Positions 17,891 to 26,804 of a stretch of DNA of 64,000 nucleotides are shown piece after piece. Within the stretch, counting starts at the first letter, position 1. Each line of letters begins with the position of its first letter. Source of the DNA: JAMXLO01 sp963832895. GTDB lineage: Bacteria; Pseudomonadota; Alphaproteobacteria; Acetobacterales; Acetobacteraceae. The notes below the pieces were generated by a model. The model worked only from the letters and a program-made list of their open reading frames with translations. It was not told where the DNA came from and made no database searches. A program made the position numbers and the translations under genes. The DNA lies in NCBI GenBank assembly GCA_963832895.1, contig CAWHVQ010000003.1:434001-498000 (forward strand). The letters are read 5' to 3'.

Positions 17891-18976
17891 ATGCTGTTCA
17901 CCTGTCTGCCGGAGGGGGCACGAATCCCCGGACGCTTTCCCGGTCCCGCGCATGCTCGCGGCAAATGGTTCACTCTCGACATCCACTGTCATGTCACCAG
18001 TGTCAAAGCCGCCTCCATGGTCGAGGGCAACGAAGCCGTCTCGCGTTGGTTTCTGGAAACGCAGGCGAATCCGCGCAGCCAGGACGTCAACCGGCAGAAT
18101 GCTGTACGCACGCGGGTGCAGGGGACGTCGGCCGAGCAGCGCATCGCCGACATGGACCTGATGGGGATCGACATTCAGGCGGTCTCGCCGGCGCCGCGAC
18201 AGACCTATTACGGCGCGGATCCAGATCTCGGACTGGCCACCGCGCGCACGATCAACGACGAGATTGCCGATATCGTCGGGCGCCATCCTGACCGCTTCAC
18301 CGGCCTTGGTACGATTCCGCTGCAGGCACCGGAACTGGCGATCGCCGAGCTCGAGCGGCTGCACAAATCGCTCGGCATGCGCGGCATCGAGATCATGACG
18401 CATGTGGCAGGTGACGATCTGTCCGAAGACCGCTTCCGCAAGGTGTTCAGCCGCATCGAGGAATTAGGTCTTCTGGTGTTCATGCATCCGGACGGCTTCA
18501 CCGAGGCACGTCGGTTCAAGGACCATTACTTTGCCAACGTGATCGGCAACCCGCTCGATACGACGGTGGCGCTGCATCACCTGATTTTCGGCGGAGTGCT
18601 GGAGGACTGCCCTGGCCTGAAGCTGGTGGTGGCGCATGGCGGCGGATACCTGCCGGCCTATGCAGGGCGCATCGACCACGCGGCATCGGCGCGGCCGGAT
18701 ACCGGTGAGAAGCTGAAGGAAATGCCGGGGACGTATCTGCGCCGGCTATACTTCGATTCTCTCGTCTACACGCATTCCCAACTGGAGTATCTCGTGGCGC
18801 AGTTCGGCGCGGACCATATTCTGGTCGGCACCGATTACCCTGCGGACATGGGAGAAACCGACCCGGTGGGCTTCATCGAGGGCGCGCCTGGTCTGGATGG
18901 CGCGACGCGTCGGGCAATCCTCGGCGGCAATGCGGCGCGGCTTCTGGGTATCGAGGTGCCGGCGGGGAAGCGCTGA
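17891..18976 (+). CDS. Amidohydrolase, ACMSD/5-carboxyvanillate decarboxylase-like
   Basis: 361 residues of the amidohydrolase-2 family, whose members often do non-oxidative decarboxylation of aromatic or unsaturated acids at a zinc site. First metal motif DIHCH (30-34), then GLGTIPLQAPELAIAELER, VAHGGGYLPAYAGR with a metal His, and the late Asp in GTDYPADMGETDP. Order and spacing match ACMSD relatives. Cotranscribed with the small alpha/beta hydrolase. The substrate could be an aromatic carboxylate. Confidence 0.87.
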   Translation: MLFTCLPEGARIPGRFPGPAHARGKWFTLDIHCHVTSVKAASMVEGNEAVSRWFLETQANPRSQDVNRQNAVRTRVQGTSAEQRIADMDLMGIDIQAVSPAPRQTYYGADPDLGLATARTINDEIADIVGRHPDRFTGLGTIPLQAPELAIAELERLHKSLGMRGIEIMTHVAGDDLSEDRFRKVFSRIEELGLLVFMHPDGFTEARRFKDHYFANVIGNPLDTTVALHHLIFGGVLEDCPGLKLVVAHGGGYLPAYAGRIDHAASARPDTGEKLKEMPGTYLRRLYFDSLVYTHSQLEYLVAQFGADHILVGTDYPADMGETDPVGFIEGAPGLDGATRRAILGGNAARLLGIEVPAGKR

Positions 18977-18978
18977 GC

Positions 18979-19206
18979 TTACGCCCCGCTCGGCGTGTGC
19001 CTCGACAGGAACTCCGCCACGCGAGCTCTCGCCGATGTCGGAGCTTCGCCCGATTTCCAGTCGGGGATGAATTCGCAGTTCGGCAATAGCTTCGAGAGTT
19101 CTTCGGCGATTGGATAGGGGTGCGCTTCGTCGTTGCCTGCGAGCACCAGACACGGCGTGCGGACCGTCGATACGAATGCATGGTCCACAGAGAATGCATG
19201 GTCCAC
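18979..19206 (-). pseudogene. C-terminal remnant of an alpha/beta hydrolase
   Basis: 75 codons that match only the last third of an alpha/beta hydrolase: RTPCLVLAGNDEAHPYPIAEEL is the strand carrying the acid residue, and the tail covers the last helices. Nucleophile elbow and N-terminal half are missing. The apparent start lies in an 18-bp perfect tandem duplication (19174-19209) that doubles the words VDHAFS/VDHAFV. Truncated, probably non-functional. Confidence 0.7.
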
Positions 19207-19209
19207 AGA
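19174..19209. repeat. 18-bp perfect tandem duplication
   Basis: GAATGCATGGTCCACAGA occurs twice head-to-tail (19174-19191 and 19192-19209) at the truncated end of the hydrolase remnant. Likely a slippage or recombination scar. Confidence 0.9.
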
Positions 19210-19223
19210 ATAGACGGCGTTTG

Positions 19224-19619
19224 TTATAGTCTTCCGACCCCGTAGCGGGCGCAGTCTTCATCCTGCTGCGCGGTGCCGCCGCCCACGCCGCAGGCTCCCT
19301 CGATCACGCCGTCGCGCAGGATTGGCACGGCTCCCTGACCCATGATCATGTGGCCGCCTTCCGCGGCGGCAATGCCGGCTGGGGTCGGGTGGTGTGCGCG
19401 CTCGGACAGTTCGCCGCTCGGTCTACCGAAGGCAGCTGACGCAACGGCCTTCCCCTGACTGCCGTATGCGCTCGCCCAGATTGCGTTGTTCATGCGCTGG
19501 AACGCCACCAGGCGTCCGCCAGCGTCGCAGACCGCGACGCTGACCCGGATGTTGAGTTCCCTTGCCTTGGCCACCGCGCCTTCGATAACGCGGTTGGCTT
19601 CTTCCAGTGTGAGAGCCAT
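19224..19619 (-). CDS. GlcG/HbpS family protein (DUF336)
   Basis: 131 residues, one GlcG/HbpS domain: LTLEEANRVIEGAVAKA, then VAVCDAGGRLVAFQRM and the Gly-rich end GACGVGGGTAQQDEDCA. Family members bind haem or corrinoids or accompany catabolic enzymes; the biochemical role is unsettled. It follows the D-aminoacylase-type gene by 12 bp on the same strand, so it is probably the second gene of that operon. Confidence 0.88.
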   Translation of the reverse strand: MALTLEEANRVIEGAVAKARELNIRVSVAVCDAGGRLVAFQRMNNAIWASAYGSQGKAVASAAFGRPSGELSERAHHPTPAGIAAAEGGHMIMGQGAVPILRDGVIEGACGVGGGTAQQDEDCARYGVGRL

Positions 19620-19631
19620 TGTCGAACCGCC

Positions 19632-21338
19632 TCAGTTCTGGTGGTTTGCACGGTAGTAGGAATTGCGCAGGACCCGGCCGGGCAGCGCGCCGCAGTGCTT
19701 GCCGTCTTCCAACAGAATCTGGCCGTTGACGACAGTCATGTGGATGCCCTGCGCCGGCTCGCGGATCCGCATGGCACCGGTCGGGAAGTCGTGGACGACC
19801 TCGTGCGGCAATGGGCGCACCGTGTCGGGATCGAAGATCACGATATCGGCCACCATGCCGGGCTGCAGCAGGCCGCGATCATGCAGTCCGAACACCGACG
19901 CTGACTCGAAGGTCAGCCGTCGCACAGCGGTTTCCAGCGACATGATGTGCTTTTCGCGCACCCACTCGCTCAACAGGCGGGTGCTGAAGCCGAAGCCGCT
20001 CTGGAACTGGACGTGAGCGCCGCCGTCCGACAGGCCGATGATCGCGTTCGGGTAGTTCAGAATCTTTGCGACCGCTTCGTCATCCACATTGTTCTCGCCG
20101 TGCAGGAACGCGGTGTCGAGATTCTCCTCGACGACGAGGTCGAGGAAGGCGTCGATGATGCCTTTGCCTTGCAACTTGGCGATCTCGCCAACGGTCTTGC
20201 CTTCGAGATCTTTGTTCTTTGGCAGCACCGCATGCTGGACCGTCATGTAGTCCCACCAGGTGCGGCAGATCCCCGGCGGCATCGTGTCCACCTTGAATTC
20301 GACCGCCTCTGCGTGCAGCTTCTTGCGGACCTCCGGATCGCTGTAGGCACGCAATTTCTCGTCGTCCGACGCGAGCAGAATCGGATGCCAGGTCGGCAGT
20401 CCCCGGAAAGTCTGTGTGTTGCGCATCGTGAAGAAGTCGGTGATGCGGTTGGGCGTGCAGGTCGGATAGGCACGGATGCCCTTGGCGATCGTCTCGTCGA
20501 CGTGCGCAATTTGCTCCTTCCACTCGTTCGGGCGACGCATGGATTGATTGAGATTGTTGTAGACGACCGGGCGCCCGGTGGCTTCGGACAGGCGGCTCAT
20601 CAGGCTGCTCTTCATCTCGGCGCCGTTGCCGCCGCCGCTCTGGATGATGCCCGTGCCAAGTTCGCGCAGCACGTCGCACAGCGCGAACATCTCCTTTTCC
20701 TCGGCCCAGAGCGCCGGGAGGTGAACGCCCTGCGGATCGTAATGGCCCTGGTTGCGCGAGACCGAGAAGCCGAGCGCGCCGGCGCGCATTCCGTCGCGCA
20801 CGATGTCCTGCATCGCCTTTATCTCGGCGTCCGTCGCGGCACGCTTCTGGCATTCGTCGCCCATCACGTAGTAGCGCACGGCGGTGTGGCCGATGAGATT
20901 GCCGACGTTGACGCCGAGTTTCCGGTCGAGCTGGTCGATGTATTGCGGGACCGTCTCCCAATTGAAATCGACGGTGCGCAGCACCTCCATGGGGATCGCT
21001 TCGACATAGGACAGGAATTCTGCCAGCCGTTCAGATTTGCCCGGCCGCACCGGCGCAAGCGACAACGAACAATTGCCGAAGATCACCGTGGTGGCGCCAT
21101 GGTCGCACGAATAGGAGCACAGGGGGTCCCAGGTGACCTGGGCGTCGTAGTGGCAATGGTTGTCGATAAAGCCGGGTGCCACCACGGCTCCTTGCGCATC
21201 GACGACGCGCGACGCCGCTCCGCTCAGTTTGCCGATCTCGGCGATCTTGCCATCCTTGACCGCGACGTCGCCGCGGAATGCAGGCATGCCAGAGCCGTCC
21301 ACGATACGGCCATTGCGGATCAACAGATCATACGTCAT
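19632..21338 (-). CDS. Amidohydrolase family protein, N-acyl-D-amino-acid deacylase-like
   Basis: 568 residues. The small beta-domain opens with MTYDLLIRNGRIVDGSG and closes at the C-terminus (GMVADIVIFDPDTVRP); between them is a metal-dependent TIM barrel with metal motif FIDNHCHYD (~57-65) and GLSDGGAHVQF carrying the conserved Asp. Family reactions are hydrolysis of N-acyl-D-amino acids or cyclic amides. Start 21338 is set by GGAGGAG. Operon with the HbpS-like gene. Confidence 0.88.
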   Translation of the reverse strand: MTYDLLIRNGRIVDGSGMPAFRGDVAVKDGKIAEIGKLSGAASRVVDAQGAVVAPGFIDNHCHYDAQVTWDPLCSYSCDHGATTVIFGNCSLSLAPVRPGKSERLAEFLSYVEAIPMEVLRTVDFNWETVPQYIDQLDRKLGVNVGNLIGHTAVRYYVMGDECQKRAATDAEIKAMQDIVRDGMRAGALGFSVSRNQGHYDPQGVHLPALWAEEKEMFALCDVLRELGTGIIQSGGGNGAEMKSSLMSRLSEATGRPVVYNNLNQSMRRPNEWKEQIAHVDETIAKGIRAYPTCTPNRITDFFTMRNTQTFRGLPTWHPILLASDDEKLRAYSDPEVRKKLHAEAVEFKVDTMPPGICRTWWDYMTVQHAVLPKNKDLEGKTVGEIAKLQGKGIIDAFLDLVVEENLDTAFLHGENNVDDEAVAKILNYPNAIIGLSDGGAHVQFQSGFGFSTRLLSEWVREKHIMSLETAVRRLTFESASVFGLHDRGLLQPGMVADIVIFDPDTVRPLPHEVVHDFPTGAMRIREPAQGIHMTVVNGQILLEDGKHCGALPGRVLRNSYYRANHQN

Positions 21339-21449
21339 CGGCTGCTTCTCCTCCCAAAGACAAGTGCGATTTTGGCAAATGTAGCGCACACGGGCGGTCG
21401 CGCATACCCTGGGTCAGACAATCATCTGAACTCGAAAGGAGACAGCCCC

Positions 21450-22577
21450 GTGAGAGTGAGCCTGTTCTATCAGATTCAGGTCCCGAAACCGTGGACTGCA
21501 TCCAGTGAATCCGAACGCATCCACGAAGCACTGGAACAGATTCCCTTTGCCGAAGAACAGGGCTTTTCCAGCGTGTGGTTTTCCGAGCATCACTTCCGCC
21601 CGGTATGGTCGCACAACAGCGCACCCGACCTCACTCTCGCGGCGGTCAGTCAGCGCACCAGCAGCATCCGCCTTGGGATTGGCGTGGTCCTTGCTCCCAT
21701 TCACCACCCGCTGCATGTGGCGGCACGGATGGCGACGCTCGACATCCTGAGTCATGGGCGTGTGGACGTGGGCCTGGGCCGCACCGGTTATCCCTACCAG
21801 CTCATCCCGTATGGAACGGACCTGGGCGACACACGAGGCATGTGGCTGGAGTTTGCCGACGTGCTGCCGCGCATCTGGACGCAGGAGACGGTGTCATATC
21901 AAGGAAAGTACTTTCAGATTCCGCCGCGCGAGGTTTTGCCAAAGCCTGTGCAGCGCCCGTATCCTCCATTGTGGTCCGCGTGCGGCAGTGATGAGACGGC
22001 GCGTCTGACAGGAAGCCTAGGGATGGGCGGACTGTTCGGCAGCGAAGGCGGTCCGGCTCGCGTCGAGCAACTCATGGCGCTCTATCAGGAAGCGCTGCAA
22101 ACGACCCAAAGCGCTGCTCCCACGAGACGTGCCGCGCTGATGACTGCCGGCTATTGCCATGAAGATCCGAAGGTCGTCGCTGAACGTGGCACCGAGCTGA
22201 TGGCTTGGTACCTCGAGCAACAACGTGAGCGCGCCCGCCTGGTGTGGCGCGACTATGACCCGAGCACCGTGCCGGCGGATTATCGCGGCTACTATGCACG
22301 TGATCAGCGTCTCGCCAGCGGACCGCATCCTGGTGAGCCGACGCCCCGCGAAGTGCGTGAGCAGGGCACGACATTCTGCGTCGGCACGCCGGCGGAGTGC
22401 ATCCGGTTTCTCGAGCTGTACGAAGCGATGGGCATCGAGGAAGCGATCTTGCTGTGCGCCATCGGACCGGCGCAGCACAGCGAGGTGCTCCATACCATTC
22501 GGCTCTTTGGCGAGGAGGTGATCCCCCACTTCCAGGCCAAGGAGTCGCGCGCCGCGGTGGCGCAGGCGTCAGTGTAA
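21450..22577 (+). CDS. LLM-class flavin-dependent oxidoreductase (bacterial luciferase-like)
   Basis: 375 residues; TIM-barrel FMNH2-dependent monooxygenase-like. It starts VRVSLFYQIQ at GTG 21450 with GAAAGGAGA upstream. Typical stretches: FSSVWFSEHHF, RLGIGVVLAPIHHPLHVA, GRVDVGLGRTGYPYQ and FCVGTPAECIRFLELYEAMG. Divergent from the amidohydrolase operon. Its 3' end overlaps the convergent second LLM gene by 9 bp. Substrate unknown, needs reduced flavin from a partner reductase. Confidence 0.88.
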   Translation: MRVSLFYQIQVPKPWTASSESERIHEALEQIPFAEEQGFSSVWFSEHHFRPVWSHNSAPDLTLAAVSQRTSSIRLGIGVVLAPIHHPLHVAARMATLDILSHGRVDVGLGRTGYPYQLIPYGTDLGDTRGMWLEFADVLPRIWTQETVSYQGKYFQIPPREVLPKPVQRPYPPLWSACGSDETARLTGSLGMGGLFGSEGGPARVEQLMALYQEALQTTQSAAPTRRAALMTAGYCHEDPKVVAERGTELMAWYLEQQRERARLVWRDYDPSTVPADYRGYYARDQRLASGPHPGEPTPREVREQGTTFCVGTPAECIRFLELYEAMGIEEAILLCAIGPAQHSEVLHTIRLFGEEVIPHFQAKESRAAVAQASV

Positions 22578-23412
22578 TTTGCGGATCAATCCTGCCCAGC
22601 GATCGAGCACGGGCAGGATCTGTTCTTTTCCCTCCGCCGGCAGGGTCACATTCACCCGTGCGGCCCCGAGATCACGGAACCGCTGCAACTGCGCGATGTC
22701 TTCGGGCGCGCCGCCGATCGTCACCGGCAACGACTTAGGGTCACGTCCGGCTTCGGCGGCCATCTGGCGGAAGCGCGGCATGTACTCGTCGGGATTGCCA
22801 CTCGTCGCGTTTGGATACCAGCCGTCGCCGTAACGGATCGCGCGCCGCGCCGCGTAGGGGAAGGCGCCGCCAAGCAGGATCGGCGGATAAGGCTTCTGCG
22901 TCGGCTTCGGCCAGGTCTGCATCGACGGCACCTTGACGATATCGCCGTTGTACTCCGCGGTGGACTTCGTCCAGATCTCCTTCATCGCCTCCATCTGCTC
23001 GCGCATTTTCTTCATGCGTGTCGCGAAGACTGTGCCGTGTGCTTCGATCTCCTCGGCGTTCCAACCGCCACCGATGCCGAACAGAAACCGTCCGCCGGTT
23101 ACCTGATCGAGCGACGCGACCAGCTTAGCCGTCTGTATCGTGTCGCGCTGGATGACCAGGCAGATCCCCGTCGCAACCTTGAGCTTCTTGGTGGCGGCTG
23201 CCGCGGCGGTGAGCGTGACGAAAGGATCCATCACGTCATAGTAGCGTTTCGCCAGTTCACCGCCGCCTGGTGCCGGCGTGCGACGCGGCACTGGAATGTG
23301 CGAGTGCTCCGCAGCCCACAATGAGTTCGAAACCCCGCTCCTCGAGCGCCACGGCAAGTTCGGCTGGAGAGATGGAATAGTCGGTGAAGAAGATCGAAGC
23401 GCCAAAATCCAT
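22569..23412 (-). pseudogene. LLM-class F420-type oxidoreductase, frameshifted near its N-terminus
   Basis: About 280 residues of an F420-dependent LLM family protein. The intact part from about 23324 leftward reads SLWAAEHSHIPVPRRTPAPG, GICLVIQRDT, VTGGRFLFGIGGGWNAEEIE, PPILLGGAFPYAARRA. The true N-terminus, MDFGASIFFTDYSISPAELA from ATG 23412, is in another frame. Dropping one base at about 23325 joins ERGFE to SLWAAEHS as in relatives. So either a +1 frameshift mutation or a sequencing error. Continuous translation from further upstream gives an atypical N-terminus and should not be used. Confidence 0.85.
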
Positions 23413-23524
23413 GGATCTGTGCCTTCACTGCTGATGCGGCGATGCTGCGCCGTTCGGCTCCCGGTGGCAAACGAGCACCGTGCGTGGGACACTGCGCCCA
23501 CATCAGATTGATGGGAGAGCACAG

Positions 23525-24022
23525 ATGAACGCTGATCAGCTTCGCGCCATGCAGGCGCCTGTGAAGCAGCGCTACCGCGACACGCCGGACGCGGCACGTG
23601 TTCCGGCCCGTGCCGAGGCGCGGCTGGACAGCGATGAAGTTGCTTGCACAGTTCCCTCGCGGCATGGCGACATTCAGGCCGGCCTGCACCCGGCGACCGG
23701 CGGTTCGGGCGAGCTTGCCTGCTCGGCCGACATGCTGCTGGAGGCAGTCGTCGCCTGCGCCGGCGTCACGCTGCGCGCCGTCGCGACCGCATCGGGTGTG
23801 ACGATCCGCAGTGGCCGCGTTATCGCGGAGGGCACCTGGGATGCGCGCGGAACGCTCGGCATCGACCGCGGCGTGCCGGTTGGGCTGACCGATATTGCGC
23901 TGCGCTTCGAGATCGACAGCGACGCCGATCCGGCAAAGCTGGAGCGCATGATCCAGACCACCGAGCGCTACTGCGTCATCCTGCAAACGCTGCGCAATCC
24001 ACCGAAGATCACGGTGGGGTAA
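23525..24022 (+). CDS. OsmC family protein
   Basis: 165 residues from ATG 23525. OsmC/Ohr fold, with GGSGELACSADMLLEAVVACAGVTLRAVA containing the single conserved core Cys region (SADMLLEAVVACAG). Members reduce organic peroxides or serve as catabolic accessory proteins. Only one of the two usual reactive cysteines is obvious, so peroxidase activity is uncertain. The 3' end overlaps the convergent flavoprotein gene by 14 bp. Confidence 0.85.
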   Translation: MNADQLRAMQAPVKQRYRDTPDAARVPARAEARLDSDEVACTVPSRHGDIQAGLHPATGGSGELACSADMLLEAVVACAGVTLRAVATASGVTIRSGRVIAEGTWDARGTLGIDRGVPVGLTDIALRFEIDSDADPAKLERMIQTTERYCVILQTLRNPPKITVG

Positions 24023-25511
24023 GCGCGTGGGCGGCCGCCTGCTTCCCGGCGATCCGTCCGAACACCACGCCGGCCACGAGGCCGGTGCCACTGCCGTAGT
24101 TGTGGAAGTAGAGGCCGCCCAGAATTTCGCCCGCGGCATATAGGCCTGGGATCGGCACGCCGGAGGTGTCCTCCACTTCCGCCGATGTCGTCGTCTTCAG
24201 CCCGCCGAAGGTAAAGGTCACGCCCGCGGTGACTCCGTAGGCGTGGAATGGCGGGGTATCCAGCACCTGCGCCCAGTTGGTCTTGTCGATCGCCAATCCG
24301 GTTGTGCGCAGCCCGTCGTGGACGTTCGGGTTGAACGGCACGTGGGGGCGCGGCGCGGCGTTGTACTGGCGCAGCGTGTCCAGCACCGCGGCAGTGTCCA
24401 CGCCGGTCAGCTTCGGCGCCAGTTCCTCGAGCGTGTTCGCCTGCTCCTTGGTGATGCGTGAGATGCGGTATTCCTCGCGCAGAAGATGCACAATCTTTGC
24501 ATCGAAAATCTGCCAGGCGAACAGGCCAGGCTGCCTCATCACCTCGTGCCCGTACTTGGCATACGTGTAGCTGTGGAAATCCAGACCCTCGTCCAGGAAG
24601 CGTTCACCGCGCGCGTTCACCAGCACGCCGAACGGGTAGTTGTGCTTCTGGAACCGGTCGCCGACGGTGAGGTCGCCGTACGGCGGCGCGTTCATATCCC
24701 ACTGCACGGCATGGGCACCCGACCAGTGACCGGCGACTGCGGCGCCGATATCGATCGCCATGCGATGGCCGATGCCAGTGTTGTATTTTGTGCCGCGCAC
24801 CTTCGCGAGATCCCAGTTCGGCCCGAGATAGCGCGCGCGCATCTCCGGATTGGATTCAAACCCGCCGCATGCCAGCACGACTGCGCCGGCGCGCAGATCG
24901 AATTGCCTGAACCCATGGCGGACCCGCACGCCCTCGATGCGCGCATCGCCGTGCAGCAGGGCTATGGCGGTGGTGTCGTACAGCACCGGTATGCCGATGC
25001 TCTCCAGCCGCTCGTGGAGCGTTGCGACGAGATGCTGGCCGCCGCCCAGGATGTGGCATGCAAGTCCGCCCCAGAACTTGAATTTCCCATCCACCTTGAA
25101 CGCCTGCCGACCGAGCGCCGGCTGAAACCGCACGCCTTGTTTGCGCAACCAGAGCCCGGCGTCGAAACTGTTGCCGATCAGCACCTCGGTGAGATCGGGG
25201 TCGCAGCGATACTCGGTCAGCCGGCCCATGTCGTCGAAATATTGGCCGTCGGTGTAGCTGCCGAAGTCGATGCTGCCGAGATCGAGATCGGCGATGTCGG
25301 GTGCCAGACGCAGCAGGTCATCGACCTTGGAATAGGTGAAGCGGAACGCACCGCCGGTGAACGCCGAGTTGCCGCCGCGCGCGTCTCTTGGCGCCGTCTC
25401 GATCATGGCGACGGAGGCGCCGGCCTCGTGCGCCGACAACGCGGCATTCGCTGCCGCATTGCCTGCGCCGATCACCAGGACGTCAACTTTGCCGAATTCC
25501 GCCGGTGTCAT
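24009..25511 (-). CDS. tcuA: FAD-dependent tricarballylate dehydrogenase-like flavoprotein
   Basis: 500 residues of the succinate dehydrogenase/fumarate reductase flavoprotein family. Start ATG 25511 with GGGAGG upstream. FAD motif VLVIGAGNAAANAALSAHEAG (12-32), then RGGNSAFTGGAFRFTY, a capping domain, and C-terminal TFGGLKTTTSAEV and GLYAAGEILGGLYFHNYGSGTGL. This set closely fits TcuA (tricarballylate to cis-aconitate), but no tcuB/tcuC neighbours are present, so the exact substrate may differ. Confidence 0.8.
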   Translation of the reverse strand: MTPAEFGKVDVLVIGAGNAAANAALSAHEAGASVAMIETAPRDARGGNSAFTGGAFRFTYSKVDDLLRLAPDIADLDLGSIDFGSYTDGQYFDDMGRLTEYRCDPDLTEVLIGNSFDAGLWLRKQGVRFQPALGRQAFKVDGKFKFWGGLACHILGGGQHLVATLHERLESIGIPVLYDTTAIALLHGDARIEGVRVRHGFRQFDLRAGAVVLACGGFESNPEMRARYLGPNWDLAKVRGTKYNTGIGHRMAIDIGAAVAGHWSGAHAVQWDMNAPPYGDLTVGDRFQKHNYPFGVLVNARGERFLDEGLDFHSYTYAKYGHEVMRQPGLFAWQIFDAKIVHLLREEYRISRITKEQANTLEELAPKLTGVDTAAVLDTLRQYNAAPRPHVPFNPNVHDGLRTTGLAIDKTNWAQVLDTPPFHAYGVTAGVTFTFGGLKTTTSAEVEDTSGVPIPGLYAAGEILGGLYFHNYGSGTGLVAGVVFGRIAGKQAAAHALTPP

Positions 25512-25582
25512 GCGCTGCCTCCCGAATTCTCTGCCGCAATCTCGCACGTCGCTTGACATCGCACCAAGACGTGAAATGCTGG

Positions 25583-25660
25583 CCATACACCGGGGTGTCC
25601 TCATGCGAGGGCTGAGATCAAACCCGCGAACCTGCTCTGGGTCATGCCAGCGAAGGGAGA
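25583..25660 (+). ncRNA. TPP (thiamine pyrophosphate) riboswitch
   Basis: Conserved thi-box blocks in order: CGGGGTG (25591-25597), a short P3 stem CCTC-atgc-GAGG (25599-25610), GCTGAGA (25611-25617), AACCC (25621-25625), GAACCTG (25628-25634), CTCTGG (25635-25640), then ATGCCAGCGAAGGGAG (25644-25659). These form the two TPP-binding arms. The closing 3' block GGGAG doubles as the ribosome site of the gene at 25665, so TPP would hide it and reduce translation. The ATG inside the aptamer (25644) is not the gene start. Confidence 0.93.
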
Positions 25661-25664
25661 TGTG

Positions 25665-26804
25665 ATGCATATCGTAGTTGTCGGCGGCGGAATTCTCGGA
25701 GCCAGCGCGGCATTTCACCTGGCGCGCGCGGGCGCGCAGGTGACGATCGTCGATCAGGCGCATGAGGGACGCGCGACCGCTGCCGGCGCTGGCATCATCT
25801 GTCCCTGGGTGTCTGGTGCCGATGATGCGGCGTTTTATCGGCTGTATGTCGAGGGCGCGCGCTATTACGGCGAACTTGTGCCGGTACTGGCGGAATGCGG
25901 CGAAACCGATCTCGGCTTTCGGCGCGTGGGGGCGCTCGTGGTCTCGGACGATGTCGATGAGCTGGCGGCGTTCCACGCCATGCTGGATCGTCGCCGCGCC
26001 GACACGCCTGAGATGGGTGCGACCAGTGTGCTGTCACCGCGCGATGCGCGGGCGTTGTTTCCGCCACTGCGGACGGATCTCGCGGGCCTGCATGTCGCGA
26101 ATGGCGCGCGTGTCGATGGCCGACGGATGGCGGCGGGTCTGCTGCGTGCGGCGTTAGGTCTTGGCGCGCGGCAGGTCGAGGGCCACGCCGAATTGCTAAC
26201 AGACGGCAATCGCGTCGCAGGGGTCGCGGTCCGCGATGCAACGATCGGTGCGGATTGTGTCATCATCGCCGCTGGCGCGTGGGCGCCTTCGCTTCTGTCG
26301 CCTGTTGGCATCACCTTGTCGATCGAGCCGCAACGCGGTCAGATCGTGCATCTGCGACTGCCGGAGCAGGATACGCGCGACTGGCCGGTCGTGCTGCCGC
26401 CTGGCAGTCACTACCTGCTGGCGTTCGACGACTCGCGTGTTGTTGTGGGGGCGACGCGGGAGAGCGGCGCGGGTTTCGATTATCGCGTGACCGCCGGGGG
26501 GCAAGCCGAGGTGCTGGCGGAGGCGCTGCACGTTGCGCCGGGTCTGGCGGCGGCGAGCGTGATCGAAACTCGAGTGGGGTTCCGTGCTGTGGGGTCGAGC
26601 ATCAGGCCGTTGCTCGGTCCGGTGGAAGGGCTCGATGGACTGTTGATCGGCAATGGTCTCGGTGCGGCCGGGCTGACCATCGGGCCGTTCGCCGGTCGGC
26701 TGCTGGCCGACGCGGCGTTGGGTCGAGACCTGTCATTGGATATCGCGGCGTTTGATCCGATGCGCCGGCCGTCACAAGAATTGCGAATACCGCCGCTGCG
26801 CTGA
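25665..26804 (+). CDS. FAD-dependent oxidoreductase, DAO family (ThiO/glycine-oxidase-like), riboswitch-controlled
   Basis: 379 residues. N-terminal FAD motif MHIVVVGGGILGASAAFHLA, then GAGIICPWVSG, a substrate domain, IIAAGAWAPSLL, GFRAVGSSIRPLLGP and the C-terminal GNGLGAAGLTIGPFAGRLLAD. Start ATG 25665 lies 7 bases after GGGAG, which is part of the TPP riboswitch. This control links it to thiamine supply, as for ThiO glycine oxidase, though no other thi gene is near. Could be a ThiO paralogue oxidising glycine or a thiamine-related amine. Confidence 0.85.
   Translation: MHIVVVGGGILGASAAFHLARAGAQVTIVDQAHEGRATAAGAGIICPWVSGADDAAFYRLYVEGARYYGELVPVLAECGETDLGFRRVGALVVSDDVDELAAFHAMLDRRRADTPEMGATSVLSPRDARALFPPLRTDLAGLHVANGARVDGRRMAAGLLRAALGLGARQVEGHAELLTDGNRVAGVAVRDATIGADCVIIAAGAWAPSLLSPVGITLSIEPQRGQIVHLRLPEQDTRDWPVVLPPGSHYLLAFDDSRVVVGATRESGAGFDYRVTAGGQAEVLAEALHVAPGLAAASVIETRVGFRAVGSSIRPLLGPVEGLDGLLIGNGLGAAGLTIGPFAGRLLADAALGRDLSLDIAAFDPMRRPSQELRIPPLR

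Noticed and set aside
19947..21449. 500-codon plus-strand frame ahead of the luciferase-like gene
   Set aside because: Mirror frame of the N-acyl-D-amino-acid deacylase gene; composition is typical of high-GC antisense frames.
25644..25664. Earlier ATG for the riboswitch-controlled oxidase
   Set aside because: It lies inside the conserved ATGCCAGCG block of the TPP aptamer and would remove the ribosome site; ATG 25665 starts right at the FAD motif.
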